A stretch of 64,000 bases of DNA, taken from contig VTPC01004299.1 in assembly GCA_011009095.1 (NCBI GenBank), positions 19,327 to 83,326 on the forward strand, read 5' to 3'. The position numbers were made by a program, and so were the translations under genes. The DNA is from Ignelater luminosus. Taxonomy: Eukaryota > Arthropoda > Insecta > Coleoptera > Elateridae. The notes below the pieces were generated by a model, which ran no database searches, was not told where the DNA came from, and worked only from the letters and a program-made list of their open reading frames with translations. Positions 34,471 through 43,553 of the stretch are shown here, piece by piece (position 1 is the stretch's first letter; the number at the start of each line of letters is the position of its first letter).

Positions 34471-35892
34471 GTTGTTATAGCCTACAGAATGTTTCTTCTT
34501 ATTTTGTAAGAATATTTTAGTTTACTGATGAATAAAATCTTGAAAAAACTAATTTTTGAGGCCTGTCGCCTTTATAACTTCTTTTACTTGCGACGCAAAG
34601 TGTACAATTGTTTCATATGTTGAAATCTGATACTGTGACGTAACTAAGAATGCCAGAATTATACCGATTGGCAAAATTATGTGGGCACTCAAACCAACAT
34701 CAAATTATCAGTTGGCCGTAACATTCATTATGCAACCAATGTAAGCACGATATGCATTCTGACCACCTGTTAATATCACACGCCTATTTGGTTGACATTC
34801 CGACCCACAACCCGACATCAGTAAGTGATGGCACAATTGCATGAAATAAGTAAATGAAAGAAATTCGTTGCCATTATCTTTGGGTGCATTCAGGGACACT
34901 CAGCAGCTCAATTCAGCAAAACCTTTGTCAGTGCATGTTAGGTTTCAGCACAGAACAATCTTTTGAATGACTGCTGCTACTACACATGTCATGTTATTAT
35001 TGCTCCTTACACAAGCATTGCCAGCAAATTTTTTGAAGAGAATTCCTTCCACCACTGGCATTAATAAAGCCAGTTGACGTGAGATAAAGTACCGACACTA
35101 AACAAAAGACAATCGCAAATTGAACTCAATAAGGATTTTCTCTTCTCTATAAACACTGTTGTCCACGTCAGATTTGATACATCTAGAAGTCAACTTATAA
35201 GTTTGAAGAAAAGTAATTATCGTATACTGTCCTTGCGCTATTAAAGTCTAATGAGCAAAGTTTCGTTTAATTTTAATATTATTTATAATTACTGTAAAAT
35301 AACAGATACATACTATTAATTTCGTAGTGATCGCACAATCGTTTTTGAATAAACCGAATGAATCCAAATAACTCTGTTGCGTAATCTGCATGATCAGATC
35401 AGAGAAAAAAAGTTAAGTTTCCAAAAATGCTTTTAATAGCGGAACTAAAGTTCTAATAACCTCAAACTTATAAACTGACATTTAAATCTGCCAAATTTGA
35501 CATGAAATATCAGCGCCTCTAGCGAAGAGAAAATCGTTATTGAGCTCAATTTGTGATCGTCTTTTGTTTGATGTCTGTATTTTGTTTTACATCAACTGGC
35601 TTTGAGCGCTGGCGAAATATAACCTGCAATCTAGACGCCGCCGAGTAAAATCTTCAACGATATGTAGTTATCTATTCGGGAAATCTGGTCAGTTAGAATT
35701 TCAGCTGCTGAGCGTTCTTGTATGCGTTGCTCTTTTCGAATTATGTTTCAACCAATCTTAGAATTTTCTATAAAAACACCTATCTTTGGTGAAAATATCT
35801 ACTTTTACATAAAATAGTGACCAACTCCAAACCCTGCAAGTATTCTTTTACTGTCAACTGTCAGTAAAGGTGAGGTTCTACATCGTAGATTA
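34471..35892. other. Interval without recognised genes
   Basis: 34560-35110 may carry a further decayed minus-strand ORF, since several 20-60 codon open pieces follow one another, but I could not match them to a family. 35110-35892 is AT-rich and featureless. Confidence 0.3.
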
Positions 35893-36290
35893 GAGGCTTG
35901 CACGGACCGGATTCGGATCGGGCCGGTCCTCAGTTTAAGAATTGATCAGGTTTTGGGCCTACTTCAGGTCAATCGAACCGTTCGTTCTTGTCTGGCTTCT
36001 TGGACTTCTCGGCGCTTCGGGCTTCCGGGGTCTGTCCAGTCGTTCGGACCTCTCGAGCCTGTCAAACGACCACTTGGGAGGTTGCGTCGGGTCGTTCGAG
36101 CCTTTTGAACTTCTCGACTCTTCGGATCTCTCGTGTTTATCGGGTCGTTTGGACCTATCGAGCGTGTCGGGCCATACTGATCTGTCAAATTTTTTGGATT
36201 CCTCGGCCCTTCGGGCTTTTCGGGCTAGTTAAGACTGTTTGGGCCGTCGGGCTTGTCGGATTACTTGAACTTGAATAGTTCAAACTAGAG
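35893..36290 (+). repeat. G9 GC-rich repeat, copy 5
   Basis: Starts with the left terminus (CTTGCACGGACC near 35898), followed by CTCAGTTTAAGAATTGATCA and a regular 9-bp array to about 36265. It abuts the next copy head to tail; the right terminus is absent. Confidence 0.8.
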
Positions 36291-37310
36291 ATTGCACGCA
36301 CTGGGTGGTCTTCTAGTCGAGCCTTTACGCGGCCCGGATCGAAGCTGGGATTCAGGTCGGGCCAGGTTTCAATTTAAAAATTTATCGAGCTTTTTGGGCT
36401 GTTCGGTCTTGTCGCGCTTGTCGAGCTTTTTGAACTTTTCGGCCCTTCGGGCTTCTCGGGTCTGTTAAACTGTTTAGGCCGTCGCACACTGGTCCAAAAT
36501 CAGAAAAAGTTGGCCAAAAGTAAAAAAACAAATTTTCCATTTGGAGAATTTTAGTTTTTAGATTGTATACTTGGATGTTTGAAGTGTCAAATTCCGTACA
36601 GGATCTGTCGGTTTGTGATGACTGTTAAGAGAGGGAGGCAGTTTAAAAGAGCCACTTGATCAGTTGGAACGTGTTGAAAACAAATCTCCAAAATAAGGTA
36701 TTGTTTAAAGTAGTGCTGTTTAATTAATTATTAACCTTTTTTGAAGATTTAAAATGGATCAGTCAGATAAAGATACGTAGAATTGTAATTGAAATGAAAG
36801 TGATGTGCTGAAAGCAAAAATTAAAATTATCACAATGCAATTTTTTCAAAACAATCATATACAAAAGAAAAAACTTCACAATTTATAAATGTAGAAAAAC
36901 AACTATGAATTCTGCAGAATCCTGTAATGACCCAGAAATATGATGAAATTCATTTTACGCCCAATCAAGCCACTCAAAAACATCTTATCCGCCATTTTGA
37001 ATTTTTAGATTTTGACTTCTAAATCGTAATCAGTGACCTTGAAAACCCGAATATGTAAGTCTTCGTGGACGTAAAACAACGTCTTTATATTTTGACCACG
37101 TTTTCGGACCAGTGTGCGTCGGGCCTTTTGAACTTCTCGGCTCTTTGGGTCTCTTGGGCCATACGGGCCTGTCAGGCCTTTTTGACTTTTTGGCCCTTCG
37201 GGCTCTTTCGGACTGTTCGGGTTTCTCGGCCCTTTCGGGCCGATCAAGAATTTGCCGAAATTTTTCGGACCACGTCAAGTTTGTCCCCAGTCGGGTTTAG
37301 AAATCTTGAC
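36291..37310 (+). repeat. G9 GC-rich repeat, copy 6 (split by insertion)
   Basis: A complete copy. The left terminus (TTGCACGC, TTTACGCGGCCCGGATCG, TTTCAATTTAAAAATTTATC) is at 36292-36390. The 9-bp array runs to 36484, is interrupted by the 632-bp element at 36485-37116 and resumes to 37230. The right terminus (GGGCCGATCAAGAATTTGCC, then AAGTTTGTCCCCAGTCGGG) ends near 37305. Removing the insertion and one CGTCG restores the 9-bp phase. Confidence 0.85.
36485..37116. mobile_element. 632-bp non-autonomous Transib-like transposon
   Basis: Terminal inverted repeats CACACTGGTCCRAAA start at 36485 and end at 37116. The flanking 5 bp are CGTCG on both sides (36480-36484 and 37117-37121). Transib elements are known for 5-bp GC-rich duplications of the form CGNCG and ends starting CAC; both are met here. 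The interior is AT-rich with no transposase; a short ATG-initiated stretch near 36753 (MDQSDKDT then a stop) could be a relic. The superfamily call rests on termini and duplication only. Confidence 0.75.
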
Positions 37311-39017
37311 TAACCTAGGCTATAAACGTGATGCTTGTCAATAAAATCCAAATTTTAATGTCAATCGGCGAAAACACCTATTACATATTTACGTATCTTT
37401 CTTTTTCAATTTACAGAAGATGCATAATTATTATTATTACCAGATGCAAGGCCACCTGAGCATTACTGAAAGAGTTTTGTGATTTGGTAACGATTTCAGA
37501 AAAACAACTTACAATTCAAAGAATAGACAGAGATGAGATATTTTGCAATGAAGAGATGTTGCGAAGATTAGAAAAAATTTACAAGAAATGTTTTTTGCCT
37601 GAACTGTTGAATCTGCAAATTATATAATATTGGATTTGTAGCTGCTGCGTTTTAATACTAAAAAGGTAATACACTATGTAGCAAGATTGAAATAAAATCT
37701 ATCACAGTAACGACTGAACGAAAAGTCGCGTTTTGATTGAGTCAAAATAAGCAAGCGCTTATCAAAGATCGATTCTTTCTCTGTTTTGGGACCAACCAAG
37801 ATATTTCCCGATAATAATTTTTGCGCCTCCATTTTTATTTTACGTAGCACAATGTTTTCTTAAGAACGTTTTTTACTCACAAATTACAAATTAAAAATTG
37901 TTTGCATTTTTTGTTAAGAATCGCATTGCCTGTATTTAGGTATCTATGGTGACAAACCGTAATTTGTTTTGAGAATTTTTCCAAGGTGTACTTACTATTG
38001 GTTATAATTTAACAAAACAGAAATAAAAGTTGAATTTTGTTTTTGTTTCCTTGGATACCATACAGCATATTGCATTTAAAGGTATTTTTCGTGCTTTCTT
38101 ATTATGCGATTGTACGCGATTCATGGTAAGTTTTCTAAAAAAATAATATTTTTCTAATTTATAAAAGTAAAACCCGATACAAATAGATAACGGCCTGTAT
38201 TTAGGTGTATAATCTATCCTAATGCTATTCTTTTACATCATTAGTACTTAAAGTTTGATACTACATTTGTACTGCCTTAATGTGTAGGAGCTTCAAAAAG
38301 TAAATGATGTCAAATTAAAACACTGACGATGTTATCAACTGCTAATATAACTTTTTGATTGTTTTTTAAATTACTTCTATTACCTCCATTGCATTGTACA
38401 CATAACATGTGCGACTACTAACAACTTCCGGTTTCGCATTATTACAAAATTTTATGTTTGTACTTTCCGCTCCAAGAAAATGTGGCAAATCACAACAATA
38501 ATTATAGTTTCGCAACTTGACAGTATTAAAAAGTTTTATTATGTGACGTTAGAAAAGAGCACAACAGACATATGTAAAATATACACACGCCATTTATTAA
38601 ATTCTATTAATGACAGACGTTGACTGTCTGGTCATCGATCAAACCTTGATAAGTTATTTATTCTTTGATTTGTGATCAATTTAAAATATAAATCTACGCT
38701 CGTATTTAGTGCCAGCTGCATTTAATATAATGTGGTGGCATATTGGCGTTGACAACACAAGTCAGATTTACTGATACACATTCTCTATCCGTGTGTGTAG
38801 AATTGTAGACGTATTAAGTACCTACTGTGTACATTTTTTATCTTGATGGAAAATCGTGACAGGATAAAAACTATTAGGATATGATTCATTTAATTAAAAT
38901 TAAATCAAGGCCTTTTCGCCGACACGAACTACAATCATTCATAAAATAAAGCAAGTATAGATGATTAAAAATGTATCCTGTATTATACACCTAGGAAATC
39001 TTAAGGAGGATTATAAT
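37311..39017. other. AT-rich interval without recognised genes
   Basis: No TIRs, arrays or protein motifs. Two TTTATT sequences at about 38592 and 38656 would be polyadenylation signals for a minus-strand transcript from the small ORF at 39018-39134. Confidence 0.3.
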
Positions 39018-39134
39018 TTACATAGAAACTTGAGGAATTTGTATGGAATATACCATGATGAGGACGGCAATTACAACTGCAATAATGAGTCCATAAATCA
39101 GGTGAGTGCGTAAACTTGAGCGCATTTTATTCAT
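39018..39134 (-). CDS. Candidate 38-aa single-pass membrane micropeptide
   Basis: A minus-strand ORF of 38 codons. An in-frame TGA lies just upstream (39138-39140), and methionines at residues 1 and 4 both have A at -3. The N-terminus is basic (K3, R5, R9; RSSLRT could be a phosphorylation site). Residues 12-29 are a continuous hydrophobic run (LIYGLIIAVVIAVLIMVY), long enough to cross a membrane, followed by a short SIQIPQVSM tail. Codons in the hydrophobic part use C in third position more than this AT-rich region would give by chance (GCC, GTC, CTC, ATC). The layout resembles sarcolipin and sarcolamban-type SERCA-regulating peptides, but I see no diagnostic sequence match. The antisense frame is also open (38961-39101) and ends at a consensus splice donor CAG|GTGAGT, an alternative reading. 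Confidence 0.4.
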   Translation of the reverse strand: MNKMRSSLRTHLIYGLIIAVVIAVLIMVYSIQIPQVSM

Positions 39135-40043
39135 ATTTCAAGCCATCTCGAGCAGGATGTACCTAATGAAATGCAACTCATGCATTATTACTGCAAAATT
39201 CTTCACTGCAGGATCAAAAGAATTCAAAATTATTTTACGGCCAGTTATAAACTGTTTTCAAGTTTAATGTAGTTCCGCCACAATTTGTTAATGGCTTCTT
39301 TAAACAAATAAACAGACTACATGCGCATGTACTATACTGCTTTCTTAATATCTAATAAAATATGTAAAAATAAAACTAACATGTTGCAATAATGCAATAG
39401 CAACTCAAAGAATTTTTATTTTTGTTTTTAATGCAGAGTTCAAGGTAGGTATAATAAATGTTATTTTAGTGATTAATGAGTTAGCAGTCAGTTATATCTT
39501 TCTTGTTTACTTTTATTGTCCAGGTTAATATTTCGTAGAATTTGTCTACATTGTAAAGATACCTACTAGACGCTACACATTGAAGACTTAAAACAACTGA
39601 AACTACAAACGCAGCACCACCATGGTGGCATGACGCAATTCGTAATTTCGAACTAATAATCTGTTGATTATTATTTTTAGTGTTTGCGAGTGTTTAGAGT
39701 AGATTTCCAGCGTTTTCCCTAGAATGTTATGAAGAGGTGCAGTAACGAATAAGACAGTTGCAACCGAAATTAACGCATCACGCACTATCCTATCTACCGT
39801 AACTTATCATTTCCGGATGTGTCTACATCAACATTATCTAAAATTTATCCAAACAGATCTTCTTACTCTTTGGCATTGCTCGGTATATACTGTGTGACAA
39901 TGGCGTTCAATTCGGCAGTAAAGAATTTAATACACTCAAACTTATAAAACCAGAATTATCTATAATGTGAGTCTGTGATCTTCAGCTGGCTCAAGTAGCT
40001 TCGCGTGAAATGATCAACATGATGCCTTACTTTGCTGTTTTTT
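39135..40043. other. AT-rich interval, nothing recognised
   Basis: Would contain any 5' UTR or promoter of the micropeptide candidate on the minus strand. No motif is convincing. Ends at the assembly gap. Confidence 0.3.
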
Positions 40044-40443
40044 NNNNNNNNNNNNNNNNNNNNNNNNNNNNNNNNNNNNNNNNNNNNNNNNNNNNNNNNN
40101 NNNNNNNNNNNNNNNNNNNNNNNNNNNNNNNNNNNNNNNNNNNNNNNNNNNNNNNNNNNNNNNNNNNNNNNNNNNNNNNNNNNNNNNNNNNNNNNNNNNN
40201 NNNNNNNNNNNNNNNNNNNNNNNNNNNNNNNNNNNNNNNNNNNNNNNNNNNNNNNNNNNNNNNNNNNNNNNNNNNNNNNNNNNNNNNNNNNNNNNNNNNN
40301 NNNNNNNNNNNNNNNNNNNNNNNNNNNNNNNNNNNNNNNNNNNNNNNNNNNNNNNNNNNNNNNNNNNNNNNNNNNNNNNNNNNNNNNNNNNNNNNNNNNN
40401 NNNNNNNNNNNNNNNNNNNNNNNNNNNNNNNNNNNNNNNNNNN
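40044..40443. other. Assembly gap, 400 N
   Basis: Exactly 400 N, so the size is probably estimated or conventional. Open frames spanning it are artefacts. The sequence resumes inside a G9 copy, so a GC-rich repeat is the likely cause. Confidence 0.99.
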
Positions 40444-40612
40444 AAACGGCTCGACAGACTCGAGAAGCCCAAAGGATCGAGATATCCAAAAAGCGCGATA
40501 CGTTTGTATGGCTCGACAAACCAGATAAATTTTCAAACTCAACCAGAACCCGAGCTTCGAGCCGGACCGCGTAAAGGCCCTACTAGAAGGCCCGTGAAGG
40601 CCTTTAACTCAA
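40444..40612 (-). repeat. G9 GC-rich repeat, copy 7 (partly in the gap)
   Basis: Reverse orientation. Array units run from the gap edge to about 40520. The left terminus follows, reverse-complemented: ATAAATTTTCAAACTCAACC, CCCGAGCTTCGAGCCGGACC, GCGTAAAGGCCCTACTAGAA, GGCCCGTGAAGGCC. The remainder lies in the unsequenced gap. Confidence 0.8.
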
Positions 40613-41420
40613 AGGTTTTTCGTACGATCAGACTTCTGATGTTGATAATTATTTCTGTAGGTGACACTGTGTGGCAGCGTGTTATCAGAAACATCAAAAC
40701 TCTTCAACGTGAAGTTGGCACCCAAGTTCATAGACTCATAGAAGCTATGAGATCAATTCGGATTATCAAAAGGCATTTGATTCTTCTTGACCATGGAGCC
40801 ATCTTTTAATCATCAACGAAGGATGTTTAAACTCGAGGATTGGGTTCTGAATTCCCAACTTGTTAACTGTGGGAATCACATACTGTGCCAATAATATACA
40901 TAGATTGTAAAGCTGCTTGTGGTGTTTGAGCTTTGATCCAACATAGGATTCCTTTCGTTATAGCTCTCATTTTAAGGTTGTTTTGGGCAGGATGGTGTTA
41001 GCACCATAGGAATTATCGAGGCTAATACCTTTCATTTCCGCATTGACTCCTGCTAAATCGGTTTGTACTTTAGCAAATCGTAGTAAATGCAGCACTTCAG
41101 TTTAGTAAGGTTGACTTCTATGGTGGCGATTTCTTAAGACATGCGATCGCTTAGTTCTAGTTTGGTGCATTTAAGCAAGATTTAAGAAAACTTTCTTTCT
41201 TTTCTTCTTGGTCGCTAAACAGACCACATCTACATTAATCTATCCTGCCACAAAGCCAAAACGTGGTGTTAAATCATTCTCGTGGTTTACTTTTTCCCTT
41301 TTTGTCTCAAATGGGTTTGCTGGCACGTCCATGTATTGCACGGGTTACCGCTAGCGGGCCACGAAATTCCGTTTTGACCGTAACAATCTTACCTTGAAGA
41401 TATTGACATATTAACAAGCT
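40613..41420. other. Unassigned stretch
   Basis: On the minus strand several 30-50 codon open pieces follow one another, suggesting a decayed mobile-element ORF, but no motif is diagnostic. Confidence 0.25.
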
Positions 41421-41730
41421 CTTTAGTTAAAGAAACTCTTAAATTACTATCTGGTATTATAGAATTTTTAAAAGAATCAGAATTTATAAGAAACAATGGG
41501 AGCTGTCTTGAAAAAGAAAATTGATGACGTCATCGAAGGGTTAAGTGGGAGTAAAGAAAAAATAAAAATAATTCGAATTGATGCCCTATTGGGAAATAAG
41601 GTTGACGTATTCGAGGATTTTGACCCCAGATGCACAGAGAATTTTTTATTTAAAGCGTTCCCCAGTCGGCATTCGTACTGTATAACAGTTTTTACATGCT
41701 CTCCGCCTCTTACTTGCACAGATTAGTTTT
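41421..41730 (+). other. Unrecognised helical ORF remnant
   Basis: Two plus-strand frames adjoin at an A-run near 41512-41522. The upstream frame has no start codon (ETLKLLSGIIEFLKESEF) and the downstream one (41496-41726) reads KKKIDDVIEGLSGSKEKIKI. Joined by one frameshift they would give a charged, largely helical protein of about 110 residues. I do not recognise it; a retroelement ORF1 or gag-like remnant is possible. Confidence 0.25.
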
Positions 41731-42381
41731 AACCTTGTTAGGCATCACTTTTTACAACCACAATTGCTAGTACAACCCTTTCTGCAGCTGCACAAGGTTG
41801 TAGTCTTGAGTAAAATTTGATTAACAGAAGGATCGTCTGTAGTACTGTGTTCGACATTCCTGCCAAGTCACATCTGTATCTGACAATTTACTTTGATTTC
41901 TACTAAACAGTAGAAATACAGAATTACTTAGCAACCATCTTAGTAACGGTGGTCTTACCAGTAAGATCGACAGCTAAGGCCCTGTAACTGCTTTTTTGCA
42001 AATACGATTTCCAAAAAGAATTTCTACTCGGTAAAATTTTCATCTATAGGGCCTAGTAGGGTAATTTGGTTAATGATTACAATTTTGTTAATTAATCAGG
42101 TTTGGATGTTTACATGCAGTTGAGTTTTATAGCATGTGTGTACAGGATTGGTTTTATCATCGAAAGTGAGATGATAACTGCGATTGGGGGAGAGGAGGTG
42201 GGAAATAAGTTCAACATTGTATGCTGCAGCCAAAAAAACATAAAATTGCGCACCAAACGTTATTTCGGTGGTGGTTTTGTCCCCATCCCATGAAGGAGTT
42301 GGTATAAACATAGTTTTAACCCAAGAATAGGAAAGGTACATTGTTGAAGCCTTACTTTTTATTGCAGAATGTTGCTACCTT
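41731..42381. other. Unassigned stretch
   Basis: Nothing recognised except short overlapping open frames on both strands at 42096-42341. Confidence 0.3.
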
Positions 42382-43553
42382 ATGAACAAAGAAGACTTGA
42401 AGTATATGGTATGTAGTTATATTGAATCAGCCTTCAAAGATAACATTCTGGACTATGACTGTCCGACGTTCTTTGAAGATAGGTGAAAGGAGCAGCTTAC
42501 TAGGCGAAAGCCTGAGATTTTAACCAAGGCAAGGGATAAGGGTCTATCTCAATTTGTTGTTGATGAGTTTTTTAAAATTTACCAAAACGTGTTAGAAGAG
42601 AACAATTTGAATGAACACCCTGAAAGAATTTTTAATCTTAATGAAACTGGACTCGGAACAGATCCTGCAAAAGGAAAGGTTTTTGTGCGAAAAAATGCTA
42701 GAAAAACGTACTCGTGCTCTGGATGCGCAGGTAAATTACAGTATAGTGTTCTTTTTGTTGCTCGTGCTGATGAGCAACGCTTTCCGCCTTTGGTGGTGTT
42801 TAAAGGAAGTGGAGAATTACCAAGTACATGAACACGAGGTAGAACTTCTGGGTGGATTCAAGACTTCATTTTCGAAAAGTAGCTTAGTACATTTGCTGAT
42901 CAGGTTGCTATGCGGGTTGCATCAGCAAGAGAAGAACAGATTATTATTCTTCTGCGCCTCTCACCAAAAACATCTCGCGCCTTTCAGCCATTGGATATAG
43001 ATGTACTTGGGTCTATGAAAGGTTGGAAAAACATCCTAAAGTCGTAGTATAGAAAATCTCGATTTAAAAATGTAGACAAAGCTGTGTTTCCAAGACTGTT
43101 AAAAAGGCTAATTGCTACCTCATTCAAAGCTGAGCATATGGTTGGTGGTTTTGGAGGGTCTGGTCTGTACCTTGTAAACAAAAATGTTCTGGGAAAGAAA
43201 TTGTCTCAATTAAAGTAAAAGAGAGCTTCTTAAGCAGTCCAAGTGCACCGGTTCCATCAGCTAGTCAATCAATTATTGTACCAGAGCCCATCAGTTGGCC
43301 AACCAGCTGACCATGCAAATGTACAAGGCCCATCAGCTGGCCAACCAGTCGACCATACAAGTGTACCAGGTCCATCAGTTTCAGCTAGTCAACCAGTTGA
43401 CGATGCAAAGACTTTGTCTCCTGACCAGTTCCAAAACGTTCAAGCGGCTTTGAAAAATTCAAAGATGAAACGACGAAGAGTACAAGGCAGTTGCGGAGAA
43501 GTGCTTACATCGGAAAAGGTACAAGAAAGAGGAAATGAAAGAAAAAGCTAAGA
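42382..43553 (+). pseudogene. Decayed pogo/Tigger-type transposase
   Basis: From the ATG at 42382 the frame reads NKEDLKYMVCSYIE, then (after a stop near 42484) TRRKPEILTKARDKGLSQFV, the link between the CENP-B-type DNA-binding region and the DDE_1 domain. The first catalytic block is NLNETGLGTDPAKGKVFV (about 42637-42690), where the expected aspartate of D-E-T-G is asparagine. SVLFVARADEQRFPPLVVFK follows. The block around the second aspartate is deleted or frameshifted (42832-42900). The third survives in RAFQPLDIDVLGSMKGW, followed by RKSRFKNVDKAVFPRLLKRL. The C-terminal region contains a 42-bp tandem repeat. The element cannot be active. Confidence 0.85.
43287..43412 (+). repeat. 42-bp in-frame tandem repeat, three units
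   Basis: Units start at 43287, 43329 and 43371, each beginning YCCATCAGYT and encoding a P-S-x-G-Q-P-x-D-H/D module in the frame open from 43243 to 43548. The unit length keeps the frame. It lies in the C-terminal tail of the pogo-type ORF. Confidence 0.85.

Noticed and set aside
36753-36780. ATG-initiated Transib transposase exon
   Set aside because: Only eight codons before a stop and no transposase motif nearby; too short to support.
37005-37247. Collagen-like ORF (Gly-Pro triplets) on the minus strand
   Set aside because: The 9-bp period of the G9 repeat produces three-residue periodic peptides in every frame. The G-P triplets seen here, and at 46576-46794 and 35964-36188, follow from that and have no signal peptide or conserved ends.
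40010-40574. Long ORFs across 40044-40443 on both strands
   Set aside because: They consist almost entirely of the 400-N gap.
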